Shown here in pieces: positions 17,139 to 24,857 of a stretch of DNA of 40,950 nucleotides (position 1 is the stretch's first letter; every line of letters begins with the position of its first letter). Location of the stretch: contig CAAFVV010000044.1 in assembly GCA_900766585.1 (NCBI GenBank), positions 1 to 40,950 of the forward strand, read 5' to 3'. Below the pieces are notes generated by a model. The model did no database searches and was not told the DNA's origin. It saw only the letters and a list, made by a program, of their open reading frames with translations. The translations under genes were made by a program, and so were the position numbers. Source of the stretch: Clostridia bacterium (GTDB lineage: Bacteria; Bacillota; Clostridia; Oscillospirales; Acutalibacteraceae).

Positions 17139-18230
17139 ATGACGACTCTGCAGGAGTATAAGTGCCCGTGCTGCGGCGGCGCGATCGCGTTTGACAGCAC
17201 GATCCAGAAGCTGAAATGTCCCTTTTGCGACACCGAATTCGATGTCGAGGCCATCAAGGATTACGATGCGGCGCTGAAGGAGGATATGCCCGACGACATG
17301 CAGTGGCAGACGGCGGCGGGCGGAGAGTGGCAGGAGGGCGAGACCGACGGGCTTTGCTCCTACATCTGCCATTCCTGCGGCGGCGAGATTCTGGCGGACA
17401 AACAGACGGCGGCGACCTCCTGCCCGTTTTGCGGCAATCCGGTCGTCGTGATGCCGCAGTTTGCAGGCGTTTTGCGCCCCGATGTCGTCATCCCGTTCAA
17501 GCTGACCCGCGAGGACGCCAAGCAGGGACTTATGCGTCATCTGTCGGGTAAACGGCTGCTGCCGAAAATTTTTAAGGAGCAGAACCACATCGACGAGATC
17601 AAGGGCATTTATGTCCCGTTTTGGCTGTTCGACACCGATGCCGACGCAAAGATCCGCTACCGCGCGACGCGGGTGCGGACCTGGAGCGACAGCGACTACA
17701 ACTACACCGAGACGCAGTATTACATGGTCTACCGCGCGGGGCAGATCGGGTTTGCCCATGTGCCGGTGGACGGCTCCTCAAAGATGGCGGACGACCTGAT
17801 GGAATCCATTGAGCCGTATGATTTTTCCGGCGCGGCGGATTTTCAGACCGCCTATCTGGCGGGCTATTTCGCCGACCGCTATGACGTGACGGCGGAGCAG
17901 AGCGTGGCGCGCGCTAACGAGCGGGTGAAGCGTTCGACCGAGGACGCATTTGCCCGCACGGTGGAGGGCTACTCCAGCGTGAAGCCGGAGCAGACGAGCA
18001 TTGCGCTCAAAAACGGGCGGGCGCACTATGCGCTCTATCCCGTGTGGCTGCTGAACACCACCTTTGAGGGCAAGACCTACACCTTTGCGATGAACGGGCA
18101 GACCGGCAAATTTGTCGGCGATCTGCCGGTGGATAAGGCGGCGGCGCGGCGCTGGCGGCTCGGGCTGACGGCGCTGTGCGGCGTACTGACCTATGCCGCC
18201 GTGCTGCTGTTCAAGCTGCTGATGCTGTAA
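17139..18230 (+). CDS. Zinc-ribbon membrane protein (YdjG-like)
   Basis: The product has 363 residues. Two zinc ribbons open the protein: CPCCGGAI...CPFCDTEF (about residues 9-32) and CHSCGGEI...CPFCGNPV (about 81-105). A central domain of about 200 residues follows, with the family-like IPFKLTREDAKQGLMRHLSGKRLLPKIF and the segment GIYVPFWLFDTDADAKIRYRA. One transmembrane helix at the C-terminus (about 338-360) places the bulk in the cytoplasm. In B. subtilis the equivalent YdjG is a partner of YdjH and PspA. The ribosome site AAGGAGGGG lies 34 bp after the YdjI-like gene, consistent with an operon. Confidence 0.85.
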   Translation: MTTLQEYKCPCCGGAIAFDSTIQKLKCPFCDTEFDVEAIKDYDAALKEDMPDDMQWQTAAGGEWQEGETDGLCSYICHSCGGEILADKQTAATSCPFCGNPVVVMPQFAGVLRPDVVIPFKLTREDAKQGLMRHLSGKRLLPKIFKEQNHIDEIKGIYVPFWLFDTDADAKIRYRATRVRTWSDSDYNYTETQYYMVYRAGQIGFAHVPVDGSSKMADDLMESIEPYDFSGAADFQTAYLAGYFADRYDVTAEQSVARANERVKRSTEDAFARTVEGYSSVKPEQTSIALKNGRAHYALYPVWLLNTTFEGKTYTFAMNGQTGKFVGDLPVDKAAARRWRLGLTALCGVLTYAAVLLFKLLML

Positions 18231-18244
18231 GGGAGGCGGAGAAA

Positions 18245-19093
18245 ATGAAGCGTTCTGTTAAAATTTTCGCCGCTTTTCTGGCGGCCATGCTGCTATTCAC
18301 CGTTGCGGCGGCGGCCGAGGGAGTCGCGGTCATTCCGGAAAACCCGACGCGCGTCATGGACGGCGCCGAGCTGCTGAGCGAGGATGAGGAAACCGCTCTG
18401 CGGGCGCGGCTCGACGAGCTGAGCGTGCGGCTAAGCTGCGATCTTGTGGTCGCGACGGTGGATTCGACCAACGGCGCGACGCCGATGGCGTATGCCGACG
18501 ATCTGTTTGACTATGCGGGCTTCGGCTTGGGCGATGACCGCACCGGCATCCTGCTGCTGATCTCGATGGAGGAGCGCGACTGGTGGATCTCGACCCGCGG
18601 CGGCGCGATCCGGATCCTGACCGACGACCGCATCCAGTCGATCGGCGACGACATGGTGGACGATCTCGGCAGCGGCGATTATGCCGCCGCATTTTCGACC
18701 TTTGCCGACGACTGCAACCGCTACTGCATGCTCTACGGCGACTACCGCGGCGCCGACGGCACCGGGGAGGGCAAGCTCGCGTATTTTGTGCGCGTGTTCC
18801 CGTATCTGATGCCGTGGTACTGGATCCCGCTTTCGCTGCTGATCGGGTTTCTGATTGCCTGCATCGCGGTGGGCGTCATGAAGGGCAAGCTCCGCTCGGT
18901 GCGGTTTCAGCCCGCGGCGGGCAGCTATGTGCGTCCCGGCAGCTTTGCCGTGACCGCGAGCCGCGACCAGTATCTCTACCGCACCGTCAGCCGTACTGCC
19001 CGCCCGAAGGATACCGATTCCTCCTCCGGCGGCAGCAGCACCCATACCTCGTCCTCCGGCGCCTCCCACGGTGGCGGCGGCGGCAAATTCTGA
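18245..19093 (+). CDS. TPM-domain membrane protein (YdjH-like)
   Basis: The product has 282 residues; the start MKRSVKIF follows GGGAGGCGGAG. A signal peptide (1-27) leads to an extracytoplasmic TPM domain (TLP18.3/Psb32/MOLO-1 fold; about residues 33-165) with DGAELLSEDEETALRARL, CDLVVATVDS, GDDRTGILLLISMEERDWWI and STFADDC. A transmembrane helix follows at about 190-215 and then a Ser/Gly-rich cytoplasmic tail ending HGGGGGKF. In Bacillus the YdjG-YdjH pair forms a membrane complex. The stop codon is followed without a single spacer base by a family A palindrome. Confidence 0.87.
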   Translation: MKRSVKIFAAFLAAMLLFTVAAAAEGVAVIPENPTRVMDGAELLSEDEETALRARLDELSVRLSCDLVVATVDSTNGATPMAYADDLFDYAGFGLGDDRTGILLLISMEERDWWISTRGGAIRILTDDRIQSIGDDMVDDLGSGDYAAAFSTFADDCNRYCMLYGDYRGADGTGEGKLAYFVRVFPYLMPWYWIPLSLLIGFLIACIAVGVMKGKLRSVRFQPAAGSYVRPGSFAVTASRDQYLYRTVSRTARPKDTDSSSGGSSTHTSSSGASHGGGGGKF

Positions 19094-19127
19094 CTTACTT
19101 TTCTTTTTGGAAAAAAAGAAAAGTAAG
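19094..19127 (+). repeat. Family A palindrome after the YdjH-like gene
   Basis: CTTACTTTTCTTTTT pairs with AAAAAAAGAAAAGTAAG around GG. It starts on the base after the TGA. No T run follows, so it is not an ordinary terminator. With the next 39 bases it is the left copy of a 73-bp inverted repeat whose partner is at 22724-22796. Confidence 0.85.
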
Positions 19128-19781
19128 CAAAAGAAAAACCCTAATGGCACAGTTTACAGGCGGTACAGACTTGCACCCACCCCCGGCTCCCCTGTGCAAG
19201 GGGAGCTGTCAGCCGTCAGGCTGACTGAGGGGTTGACAGTAAGCGCAAGAAATGCTTGTGCAACCCCGTTTGGCAGCACCCACAACCCCTCCGAGCGGCA
19301 TCCGCCGCCCACCTCCCCTTGCACAGGGGAGGCAAGAGGTGCGCAGCCTTTCCGCCGTGCGCCTGACAGGCGCGTGCCGCACACGGAAAAGATGATTTCC
19401 TTTTCGGCGAACGTCCCCGGTCTGTGCAAACCGGATGCGCGTGGATTCTTGTTCCGCCACGGGTAAGTATCGCCCCCGGCTCCCCTGTGCAGCCCGGCAG
19501 ATGTAATCCATGCGCGTGGGAAAAGGCAGATTTTCTGCCGCGGGAGTCCGCTTCCCGGCTCCCCTGTGCAAGGGGAGCTGTCAGCCGTCAGGCTGACTGA
19601 GGGGTTGACGGCAGAAGCGGCAGCGGCGGCACATTTTTCCGGCAAGACATAACACCCGCCTTTTTTGAGGGGCGGTCATACCGACAAAGCCCCGACGGCG
19701 CAGCCTTCTGCTCCGGTACACGGCTTCTCCGCGGGAGACAAAGACTTTCTTTGTCTCCCGTTTGCTTTTTTCCTTTTTCAC
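19128..19781. repeat. Gene-free repeat mosaic left of the sigma factor gene
   Basis: No gene was seen. Family B palindromes in minus orientation (CCCCTGTGCAAGGGGAGCTG then CTGACTGAGGGGTTGAC) lie at 19184-19239 and 19556-19611. A related form (CAACCCCTCCGAGCGGCATC to CACAGGGGAGG) lies at about 19257-19331. The stretch around 19380-19445, with GAAAAGATGATTTCCTTTTC, recurs inverted at about 22195-22265 on the other side of the sigma-serpin genes. Confidence 0.8.
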
Positions 19782-19806
19782 GCAACGGGCGGCAGATATT
19801 TCCGTC
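19782..19806 (+). promoter_or_regulatory. Possible ECF-type promoter of the sigma-serpin pair
   Basis: GCAAC (19782-19786) and CGTC (19803-19806) are separated by 16 bp, the layout of many ECF promoters, 45 bp before the sigma gene. This suggests autoregulation but rests on very short matches in GC-rich DNA. Confidence 0.4.
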
Positions 19807-19850
19807 ATATAGGTTGCGAGGGCACATCGTTAATACGGAGGGGACACAGA

Positions 19851-20411
19851 ATGGACGACACGGCAATCATCACCCTGTTCTGGGCGCGGAACGAAGAGGC
19901 GCTGGCCGAAACGGCGCGCAAATACGGGGGCATGCTGTCGGCACTGGCATTCCGGGTGCTCGGCGACCCCGAGGACAGTCGGGAAACGGTCAACGACACC
20001 TATCTGCGGGCGTGGGATGCCATCCCGCCCGCGCGGCCGGAACGGCTATGTCCCTATTTATGCCGCATCGTCCGCCGCCTTGCGATTGACCGCCTGCGCC
20101 GCCGCGATGCCCAAAAGCGGGCGGGCGAATCCTATGCGCTTGCGCTTGAGGAGCTTTCGGACTGCGTTTCAGGTCGGGAGGGGCCTGAATCCGAGGCGGA
20201 GGCACGGCGGCTGACGGCAGAAATTGCAGCGTTTTTGCGTACACTGCCCGGGGAAAAGCGGCGGATATTTGTTGACCGGTATTTTTCCCTCGTCCCGATC
20301 CGTGAGCTGGCGAAAAAAAACGGATGCAGCGAGGAACGCATCAAAAGTATTCTCTTCCGTCTGCGCCGCGCGCTCGCCGATCATTTGCAAAAGGAGGGCT
20401 TTGATCTATGA
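19851..20411 (+). CDS. ECF-type RNA polymerase sigma factor
   Basis: The product has 186 residues, ECF size. Region 2 (about residues 5-80) shows ITLFWARNEEALAETARKYGGMLSALAFRVLGDPEDSRETVNDTYLRAWDAIPP and the characteristic end LCRIVRRLAIDRLRRRDA, split here as visible blocks. Region 4 (about 125-180) holds LRTLPGEKRRIFVDRYF, the helix-turn-helix PIRELAKKNGCSEERIKSILFRLRRAL. The start follows CGGAGGGG. It overlaps the next gene by four bases (ATGA), the usual arrangement of a sigma factor with its membrane anti-sigma partner. Its targets are unknown, though autoregulation is likely. Confidence 0.93.
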   Translation: MDDTAIITLFWARNEEALAETARKYGGMLSALAFRVLGDPEDSRETVNDTYLRAWDAIPPARPERLCPYLCRIVRRLAIDRLRRRDAQKRAGESYALALEELSDCVSGREGPESEAEARRLTAEIAAFLRTLPGEKRRIFVDRYFSLVPIRELAKKNGCSEERIKSILFRLRRALADHLQKEGFDL

Positions 20412-21919
20412 AACCGGAACAACTTTCGGATGCCATCGGCGAGCTGCCGGATGATCTGCTGACCCATCCTGCCGCCCGCCGCACGCGCCGCTGGCCGGCA
20501 CTGGTCGCCGCGGCGGCCTGTCTCGCTTTGGTCGCGGCAGTTCTCTGGGGCAGCGGGGGACTGACCCCTTCCGCTGTGCCGTCGGAGTCGGAGACGTCAT
20601 CCGACGGTACGCCGACCACCACAGGGCCGCGCCGCCCGACCGCCGCCGTCAGTACGACGCCGAAAACTGCCGCGACGACGGCAAATACCGCAAACACGGT
20701 GCAGACCGGCGGCAAGCCCCAGACTGTACCCGCCGCGCCGGGCGACGACGGCAAACAGGCGCGCTGTATTGCTGCCGCAGCCGCCGTCACGCCGCAGGCG
20801 CAGCCGCTGACCGAAGCCGGGCGCGCCATGACCGCGTTTACCAAGGCGCTGCTGCCCGCGATGCTGTCGGGCAGTGCGCAAAACCGCGCCTGCTCGCCGC
20901 AGGATCTCTATCTCTCACTCGCCATGCTGGCGGAGACGGCGGACGGCAGCAGCCGTGCGCAGCTGCTGAAGCTGCTCGGCTGCGCGGATATGGCGGCGCT
21001 GCGGCAGGCGGTTGGGGCACTGTGGGACACGCAGACCCGCACGGGGAACAACTACCGCTGTGTGCCTGCCGTCTCGCTCTGGCTGCCCCTGTCCGCCGCG
21101 TTTAATGCGGACACAGTCAACCGGCTGGCAAAAACCTATCACGCCTCGGTGTTTGCCGGCGAAATGGGATCGGCGGCGTATAACACGCTGTTTGCCGACT
21201 GGCTCGCCCGGTCCACGGGCGGACTGCTCGGCGCCGCCAATGCGCCGAAGCTCGGCAGCGACACGGCACTCGCTTTGTGCAGCACCCTGTCCTATCAGGC
21301 GCTGTGGAATGAGAAATTCGACAAAAAGGATACCCGCGACGGCACATTTCACGCCGACGGCGGCGATATCACCGCGCCGTTTCTCCGCCGCAGCCGGGCG
21401 CACTGCCCGTATTATGCGGGCACGCGCTTTTCGGCGGTTTCGCTCGAGCTGGTCGAGGGCTACAGCGGCACCGGAAAAATGTGGCTGATCCTGCCGCAGG
21501 AGGGGGTGTCGCCCGAGGACATCGCGGGCGATGCAGCGCTGCTTTCGCTGCTGTGCGGCGAGGCGGAGACCGTCAACGCCGAGGTCGAGCTGGCTGTGCC
21601 GCGCTTTGACGTGAGCGCCAGACAGGAGCTGATTCCCGTGCTGCAAAAGCTCGGCGCGGGCGACGTGACGGACCGTGCCAAGGCGGATTTTTCTCCGCTG
21701 ACCGGCGACCGCTCACTCTATTTGTCGGCGGCATCGCAGTCTGTGCGCGTTGCGGCGGACGAGACCGGCGTGTCGACGGCGTCGCTGTCCTATCTCGCCT
21801 ATGCGGTGGCAAACAGCCCCGTGCAGAAGGTCACGATCACGCTCGACCGCCCGTTTTTGTTCGCGGTCTGCGGCAGGGACGGCATTGTCCGCTTTGCCGG
21901 CACGGTGCACACGCCCTGA
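20408..21919 (+). CDS. Membrane-anchored serpin with anti-sigma-like N-terminus
   Basis: The product has 503 residues. The N-terminal 30 residues (KPEQLSDAIGELPDDLL and a basic stretch) resemble the cytoplasmic tail of membrane proteins paired with ECF sigma factors. A transmembrane helix spans about 30-47 and a Thr/Pro linker about 50-115. Residues about 130-503 form a serpin: SPQDLYLSLAMLAETADG, LSYQALWNEKF, VELAVPRFDVSARQEL, and the C-terminal DRPFLFAVCGRDGIVRFAG. The reactive loop begins DETGVSTAS; Val at P14 and large residues further on are unusual, so protease inhibition is uncertain. Coupled translation with the sigma gene suggests a surface protease sensor. Eubacterium siraeum serpins of related gut bacteria do inhibit host-type proteases. 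Confidence 0.88.
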   Translation: MKPEQLSDAIGELPDDLLTHPAARRTRRWPALVAAAACLALVAAVLWGSGGLTPSAVPSESETSSDGTPTTTGPRRPTAAVSTTPKTAATTANTANTVQTGGKPQTVPAAPGDDGKQARCIAAAAAVTPQAQPLTEAGRAMTAFTKALLPAMLSGSAQNRACSPQDLYLSLAMLAETADGSSRAQLLKLLGCADMAALRQAVGALWDTQTRTGNNYRCVPAVSLWLPLSAAFNADTVNRLAKTYHASVFAGEMGSAAYNTLFADWLARSTGGLLGAANAPKLGSDTALALCSTLSYQALWNEKFDKKDTRDGTFHADGGDITAPFLRRSRAHCPYYAGTRFSAVSLELVEGYSGTGKMWLILPQEGVSPEDIAGDAALLSLLCGEAETVNAEVELAVPRFDVSARQELIPVLQKLGAGDVTDRAKADFSPLTGDRSLYLSAASQSVRVAADETGVSTASLSYLAYAVANSPVQKVTITLDRPFLFAVCGRDGIVRFAGTVHTP

Positions 21920-21936
21920 ATGTGTATGGGTTATGC

Positions 21937-21972
21937 AAAAAGGCTCCCCCGTGTTGGGGGGAGCCTTTTTTG
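21937..21972 (+). terminator. Terminator of the sigma-serpin operon
   Basis: AAAAAGGCTCCCCC pairs with GGGGGGAGCCTTTTTT, 17 bases after the stop codon. A run of T completes it, and A on the other side could make it bidirectional. Confidence 0.92.
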
Positions 21973-22762
21973 GTTGTCAGCCGTTTTCCCTCTGCCGGAC
22001 AATGCAGCGCCCCTTCGCCTTCCCTGTGCAGGGGGAGGTGGGCGGCGGACGCCGCTCGGAGGGGTTGTGGGTGCTGCCAAACGGGGGACGTACATATATT
22101 TTTGCGTCTGCCGTCAACCCCTCAGTCAGCCTGACGGCTGACAGCTCCCCTTGCACAGGGGAGCCGGGGAGCAGACTCACCCGCGGCGGAGCAACAATCC
22201 CCGCGCGTCTGGTTTGCACAGATCGGGGGGCATTCGCCGACAAGGAAATCATCTTTTCCGTTGCGGCGCGCCTGTCAGGCGCACTGCCTTAAAAGCCGCG
22301 CACCTCATGCCTCCCCTGTGTAAGGGGAGGTGGGTTTGCGCCAGCAAAGCCGGAGGGGTTGTTTCGTGCCGCCAAACGGGGTCGCGCGGGCGTTTTTGCG
22401 TCTGCCGTCAACCCCTCAGTCACGGCAAAGCCGCGACAGCTCCCCTTACACAGGGGAGCCGAGGGGTGCAAGTTCGCATCGCCTGTGAGCCGAGTCAATT
22501 AAAGCTTCTTTTGCCTGCTTTTCTTTTTTCAAAGAAAGCGCTTATGGCGCAGCATCAGCCGTCAACCCCTCAGTCAGTCTGACAGCTGCACAGGGGAGCA
22601 GCCGGGGTGGGCAGAATCGCACCGCCTGTGAATCGAGACAACTAAAGCTTTTTGCCCCTTTTCTTTTTCAAGGAAAAGGGGCTTCTTGGAAAAATAAAAC
22701 AGGCGGCACAACTCTGCGAAATTGTACCGCCTGTAAACTGCGCCATTAGGGTTTTTCTTTTG
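21973..22762. repeat. Gene-free repeat mosaic right of the serpin gene
   Basis: No gene was seen. Alternating repeat pairs are visible: family B' (GGGGGAGGTGGGCGGCGGAC type) at about 22021-22081 and 22305-22375, and family B (CCCCTCAGTCAG to CAGGGGAGCC) at 22111-22166, 22405-22460 and a shortened one at about 22558-22605. A family A palindrome (CCCCTTTTC with GAAAAGGGG) is at 22655-22681. The bases 22724-22762 complete the right copy of the 73-bp inverted repeat. Confidence 0.8.
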
Positions 22763-22796
22763 CTTACTTTTCTTTTTTTCCAAAAAGAAAAGTAAG
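22763..22796 (-). repeat. Family A palindrome after the degV gene
   Basis: The same 34-base palindrome as at 19094-19127, in the opposite orientation. It begins on the base immediately following the TGA of the minus-strand degV gene. Confidence 0.85.
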
Positions 22797-23687
22797 TCAG
22801 TCGACGCGGGGCTTGCCAAAGAAGAAGAGGGCAACGGTGCCGGGTCCGGTATGGCTGCCGATGGTGGTGCCGATATCGTTGATGACCACCTTGCCGTTCA
22901 GCTTCGGGAACTTCTTTTCGACCATGTCCGCCACGGCGCGCGCATCGTCATAGCACGCCGAATGGCTCATAAAGCACTTGCCGTCATAGTCAAGACCGCC
23001 GTCGGCATTTTCCTCCATGCGGCGCACGATCTCCTCCATCACCTTTTTCTTGCTGCGCAGCTTGGCGCGCGGGATCAGATGCCCCACATTGTCCATATTC
23101 AGCAGCGGGCAGATGCCGAGCAGCATCCCGATCGTGCCTGCTGTCCGGGACACGCGGCCACCCTTGATGTAAAACTTGAGATCGGTCGAGAAGAACCAGT
23201 GATGCACCCGCAGACGGTTCTGCTCTGCCCAGTCGCCAAGCTCCTCAAACGACGCGCCCGCGTCGCGCCTGTCCGCCAGCGTCTCCATCAGCAGCCCGTA
23301 GCCCGACGATGCGCCAAGCGAGTCCACGACCCGCACCCGGCGTCCCGGCCGCAGCTCCATGACCTGCTCCGCCGCCTGCTGCGCGCTGATATAGCTGCCC
23401 GACAGCCCCGAGGACAGGCAGACATGCAGAATATCTTTTTCTTCACGGTCGATCAGCTCGCAGAAATAGTCCACATATTCCGCTATGTTGACCTGCGATG
23501 TGCGGGTCTCCGCCCCGTTTTCCATGGCCTTATAAAATTCCGGGAACGGCACCGACTCCCCCAGATCGTCCCGATAGGTCTTGCCGTCCAGCGAAAAATG
23601 AAAACAAATATACCGGATATCTCGCGCCTCAAAATGCGCCTTACTCAGATCTGCCGTCGAACAGCAGCTCAACAAATAATCAGTCAC
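22797..23687 (-). CDS. DegV-family fatty-acid-binding protein
   Basis: DegV/FakB proteins bind a free fatty acid and present it to the kinase FakA for phospholipid synthesis. The product has 296 residues. Family motifs are TRTSQVN (about 61-67), ILHVCLSSGLSGSY (about 86-99), VRVVDSLGASSGYGLL (about 118-133) and a C-terminal GPGTVALFFFGKPR. The GTG start is preceded by AAGGAGA at 9 bases. It stands alone with its own promoter; no FakA-like kinase is in the window. The family B and A repeats lie downstream. Confidence 0.93.
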   Translation of the reverse strand: MTDYLLSCCSTADLSKAHFEARDIRYICFHFSLDGKTYRDDLGESVPFPEFYKAMENGAETRTSQVNIAEYVDYFCELIDREEKDILHVCLSSGLSGSYISAQQAAEQVMELRPGRRVRVVDSLGASSGYGLLMETLADRRDAGASFEELGDWAEQNRLRVHHWFFSTDLKFYIKGGRVSRTAGTIGMLLGICPLLNMDNVGHLIPRAKLRSKKKVMEEIVRRMEENADGGLDYDGKCFMSHSACYDDARAVADMVEKKFPKLNGKVVINDIGTTIGSHTGPGTVALFFFGKPRVD

Positions 23688-23746
23688 TTCAGATCGTCTC
23701 CTTCAAAGGAAAATCGGCAGGACATTCCACCCGCCATCTGCCGTTT

Positions 23747-23775
23747 AGTATACCCTTTTTCGCCACTACCGGCAA
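23747..23775 (-). promoter_or_regulatory. degV promoter
   Basis: On the minus strand TTGCCG (23770-23775) and TATACT (23747-23752) with a 17-bp spacer. The leader is about 53 bases. Confidence 0.75.
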
Positions 23776-23804
23776 CCTACCGCTGGCTTTATCTGCTCTA
23801 CCGA

Positions 23805-23850
23805 TAAAAAACGCCCGGTAGAATCGCAAAAATACGACTCTACCGGGCGT
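23805..23850 (-). terminator. Terminator of the XRE-membrane gene
   Basis: A 16-bp stem with one mismatch (CGACTCTACCGGGCGT on the plus strand at 23835-23850 with its partner at 23811-23826). On the minus strand it is followed by TTTTTT. It lies 16 bases past the stop codon. Confidence 0.9.
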
Positions 23851-23865
23851 AGAATAGCCAGTTTT

Positions 23866-24456
23866 TCACTTGTTGTTCCGCCGCACGCGGATGTGAAAGC
23901 TCAAAAATACCGTCGCCTCCGCCGGAATCAGCACCAAAAACAGCTGCCACACGTTATATCGCGGCGCCAGCGAGCAGTAAATCAGCAAAAACAGGCTGAA
24001 TACCAGCCCCGCCACGATCCACATGTTGTTTCTGCCGCGGTTCCACAGCGAATTGAACACCAAAAGCGCGATCAGTGTCACCGGCAGCGCCGCGACCGCC
24101 ACCAGCCACACCTGCTTGCCGAGGATCCAGAAGATCGCATAGATCAGCATCGCCACGGTCCAGATGCCCATCAGCGCCACCAGAATGACCATACGGGTGC
24201 TGAATTCCCGCTTCTTCGGCACCGGCTGTACCTCGCCACAGTCCTCATGCGCCTCCAGAAGATAGTCCACCGTCACCTGAAACTGCACCGCCAGCGTTTT
24301 CAGCACCGCCGCGTCCGGAATTGACTCCGCACGCTCCCATTTCGACACCGCTTTGTCCGAATAATGGATCAGCTGCGCCAGCTCTGCCTGCGTCATTCCC
24401 GCCGCCGTGCGCAGCCGGATCAGGTTTGCCGCAAATATCTGCTTGAGTTCCTCCAT
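23866..24456 (-). CDS. XRE-family regulator fused to four membrane helices
   Basis: The product has 196 residues. Residues 5-62 are a lambda-repressor-type helix-turn-helix (FAANLIRLRTAAGMTQAELAQL, SDKAVSKWERAESIPDAAVLKTLA). After a polar linker come four hydrophobic segments at about 88-108, 113-133, 142-160 and 165-185, and a basic end. DNA-binding domains of this kind attached to small membrane domains are common in Clostridia, but the signal sensed is unknown. The ribosome site AAAGGAG lies 9 bases upstream. A strong promoter and a 155-base leader with a palindrome precede it, possibly for autoregulation. It is divergent from dnaA. Confidence 0.88.
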   Translation of the reverse strand: MEELKQIFAANLIRLRTAAGMTQAELAQLIHYSDKAVSKWERAESIPDAAVLKTLAVQFQVTVDYLLEAHEDCGEVQPVPKKREFSTRMVILVALMGIWTVAMLIYAIFWILGKQVWLVAVAALPVTLIALLVFNSLWNRGRNNMWIVAGLVFSLFLLIYCSLAPRYNVWQLFLVLIPAEATVFLSFHIRVRRNNK

Positions 24457-24505
24457 CCGTGTGGCTCCTTTCTGTCCGGCGTTGACGCATAATGTATAAC
24501 AAAAT

Positions 24506-24528
24506 GGAATATGAATATTTGATATTCC
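24506..24528. promoter_or_regulatory. Palindrome in the XRE gene leader, possible operator
   Basis: GGAATAT and ATATTCC arms enclose nine bases. It lies 50-72 bases before the XRE start codon and downstream of its promoter, a position suited to a roadblock or autoregulatory site. No binding evidence. Confidence 0.4.
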
Positions 24529-24617
24529 GTTTTTGTATTATTCGCCTATTATATATTATACCTATTATATAGAGAAAACAACAGGGAAAAATACAGGGAA
24601 TATAGGCTGTACATAGT

Positions 24618-24646
24618 ATCATAACCCATTTTACGGACAGTGTCAA
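24618..24646 (-). promoter_or_regulatory. Promoter of the XRE-membrane gene
   Basis: On the minus strand TTGACA (24641-24646) and TATGAT (24618-24623) with a 17-bp spacer. Confidence 0.85.
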
Positions 24647-24721
24647 GGGGGCAGACGGCGGAAAAGAGGCGAAGGGGGGCGAAAGACGGCGAATGTTTTG
24701 AAAAAAACGGCGGATAGCCCC

Positions 24722-24750
24722 TTGAACGCGACTTTTTTTTATGGTATACT
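24722..24750 (+). promoter_or_regulatory. dnaA promoter
   Basis: TTGAAC (24722-24727) and TATACT (24745-24750) with a 17-bp spacer, about 100 bp before the dnaA start. Confidence 0.88.
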
Positions 24751-24857
24751 GTATTTGTGTGTTTTTGTGCCTTTTTAGGCGTTACCGATAGCGGGTATAT
24801 GTGGAGTATCCGCAGCGCGGTTTTTCTCAAAAAATGACGAAAATTGAGGTTTTGCCA

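Larger units (their letters stand above)
24457..24857. other. Divergent control region between the XRE gene and dnaA
   Basis: This 400-bp AT-rich stretch holds the two promoters, a palindrome, and tandem CCTATTATATA units (24546 and 24561). No gene and no clear DnaA box cluster was seen, so the origin appears to be on the other side of dnaA. Confidence 0.75.

Noticed and set aside
19094..22796. A transposon or insertion sequence around the sigma-serpin genes
   Set aside because: Inverted repeats exist, but no transposase or integrase gene and no obvious target duplication was seen, and the repeats also occur elsewhere; kept only as a finding about cassette-like layout.
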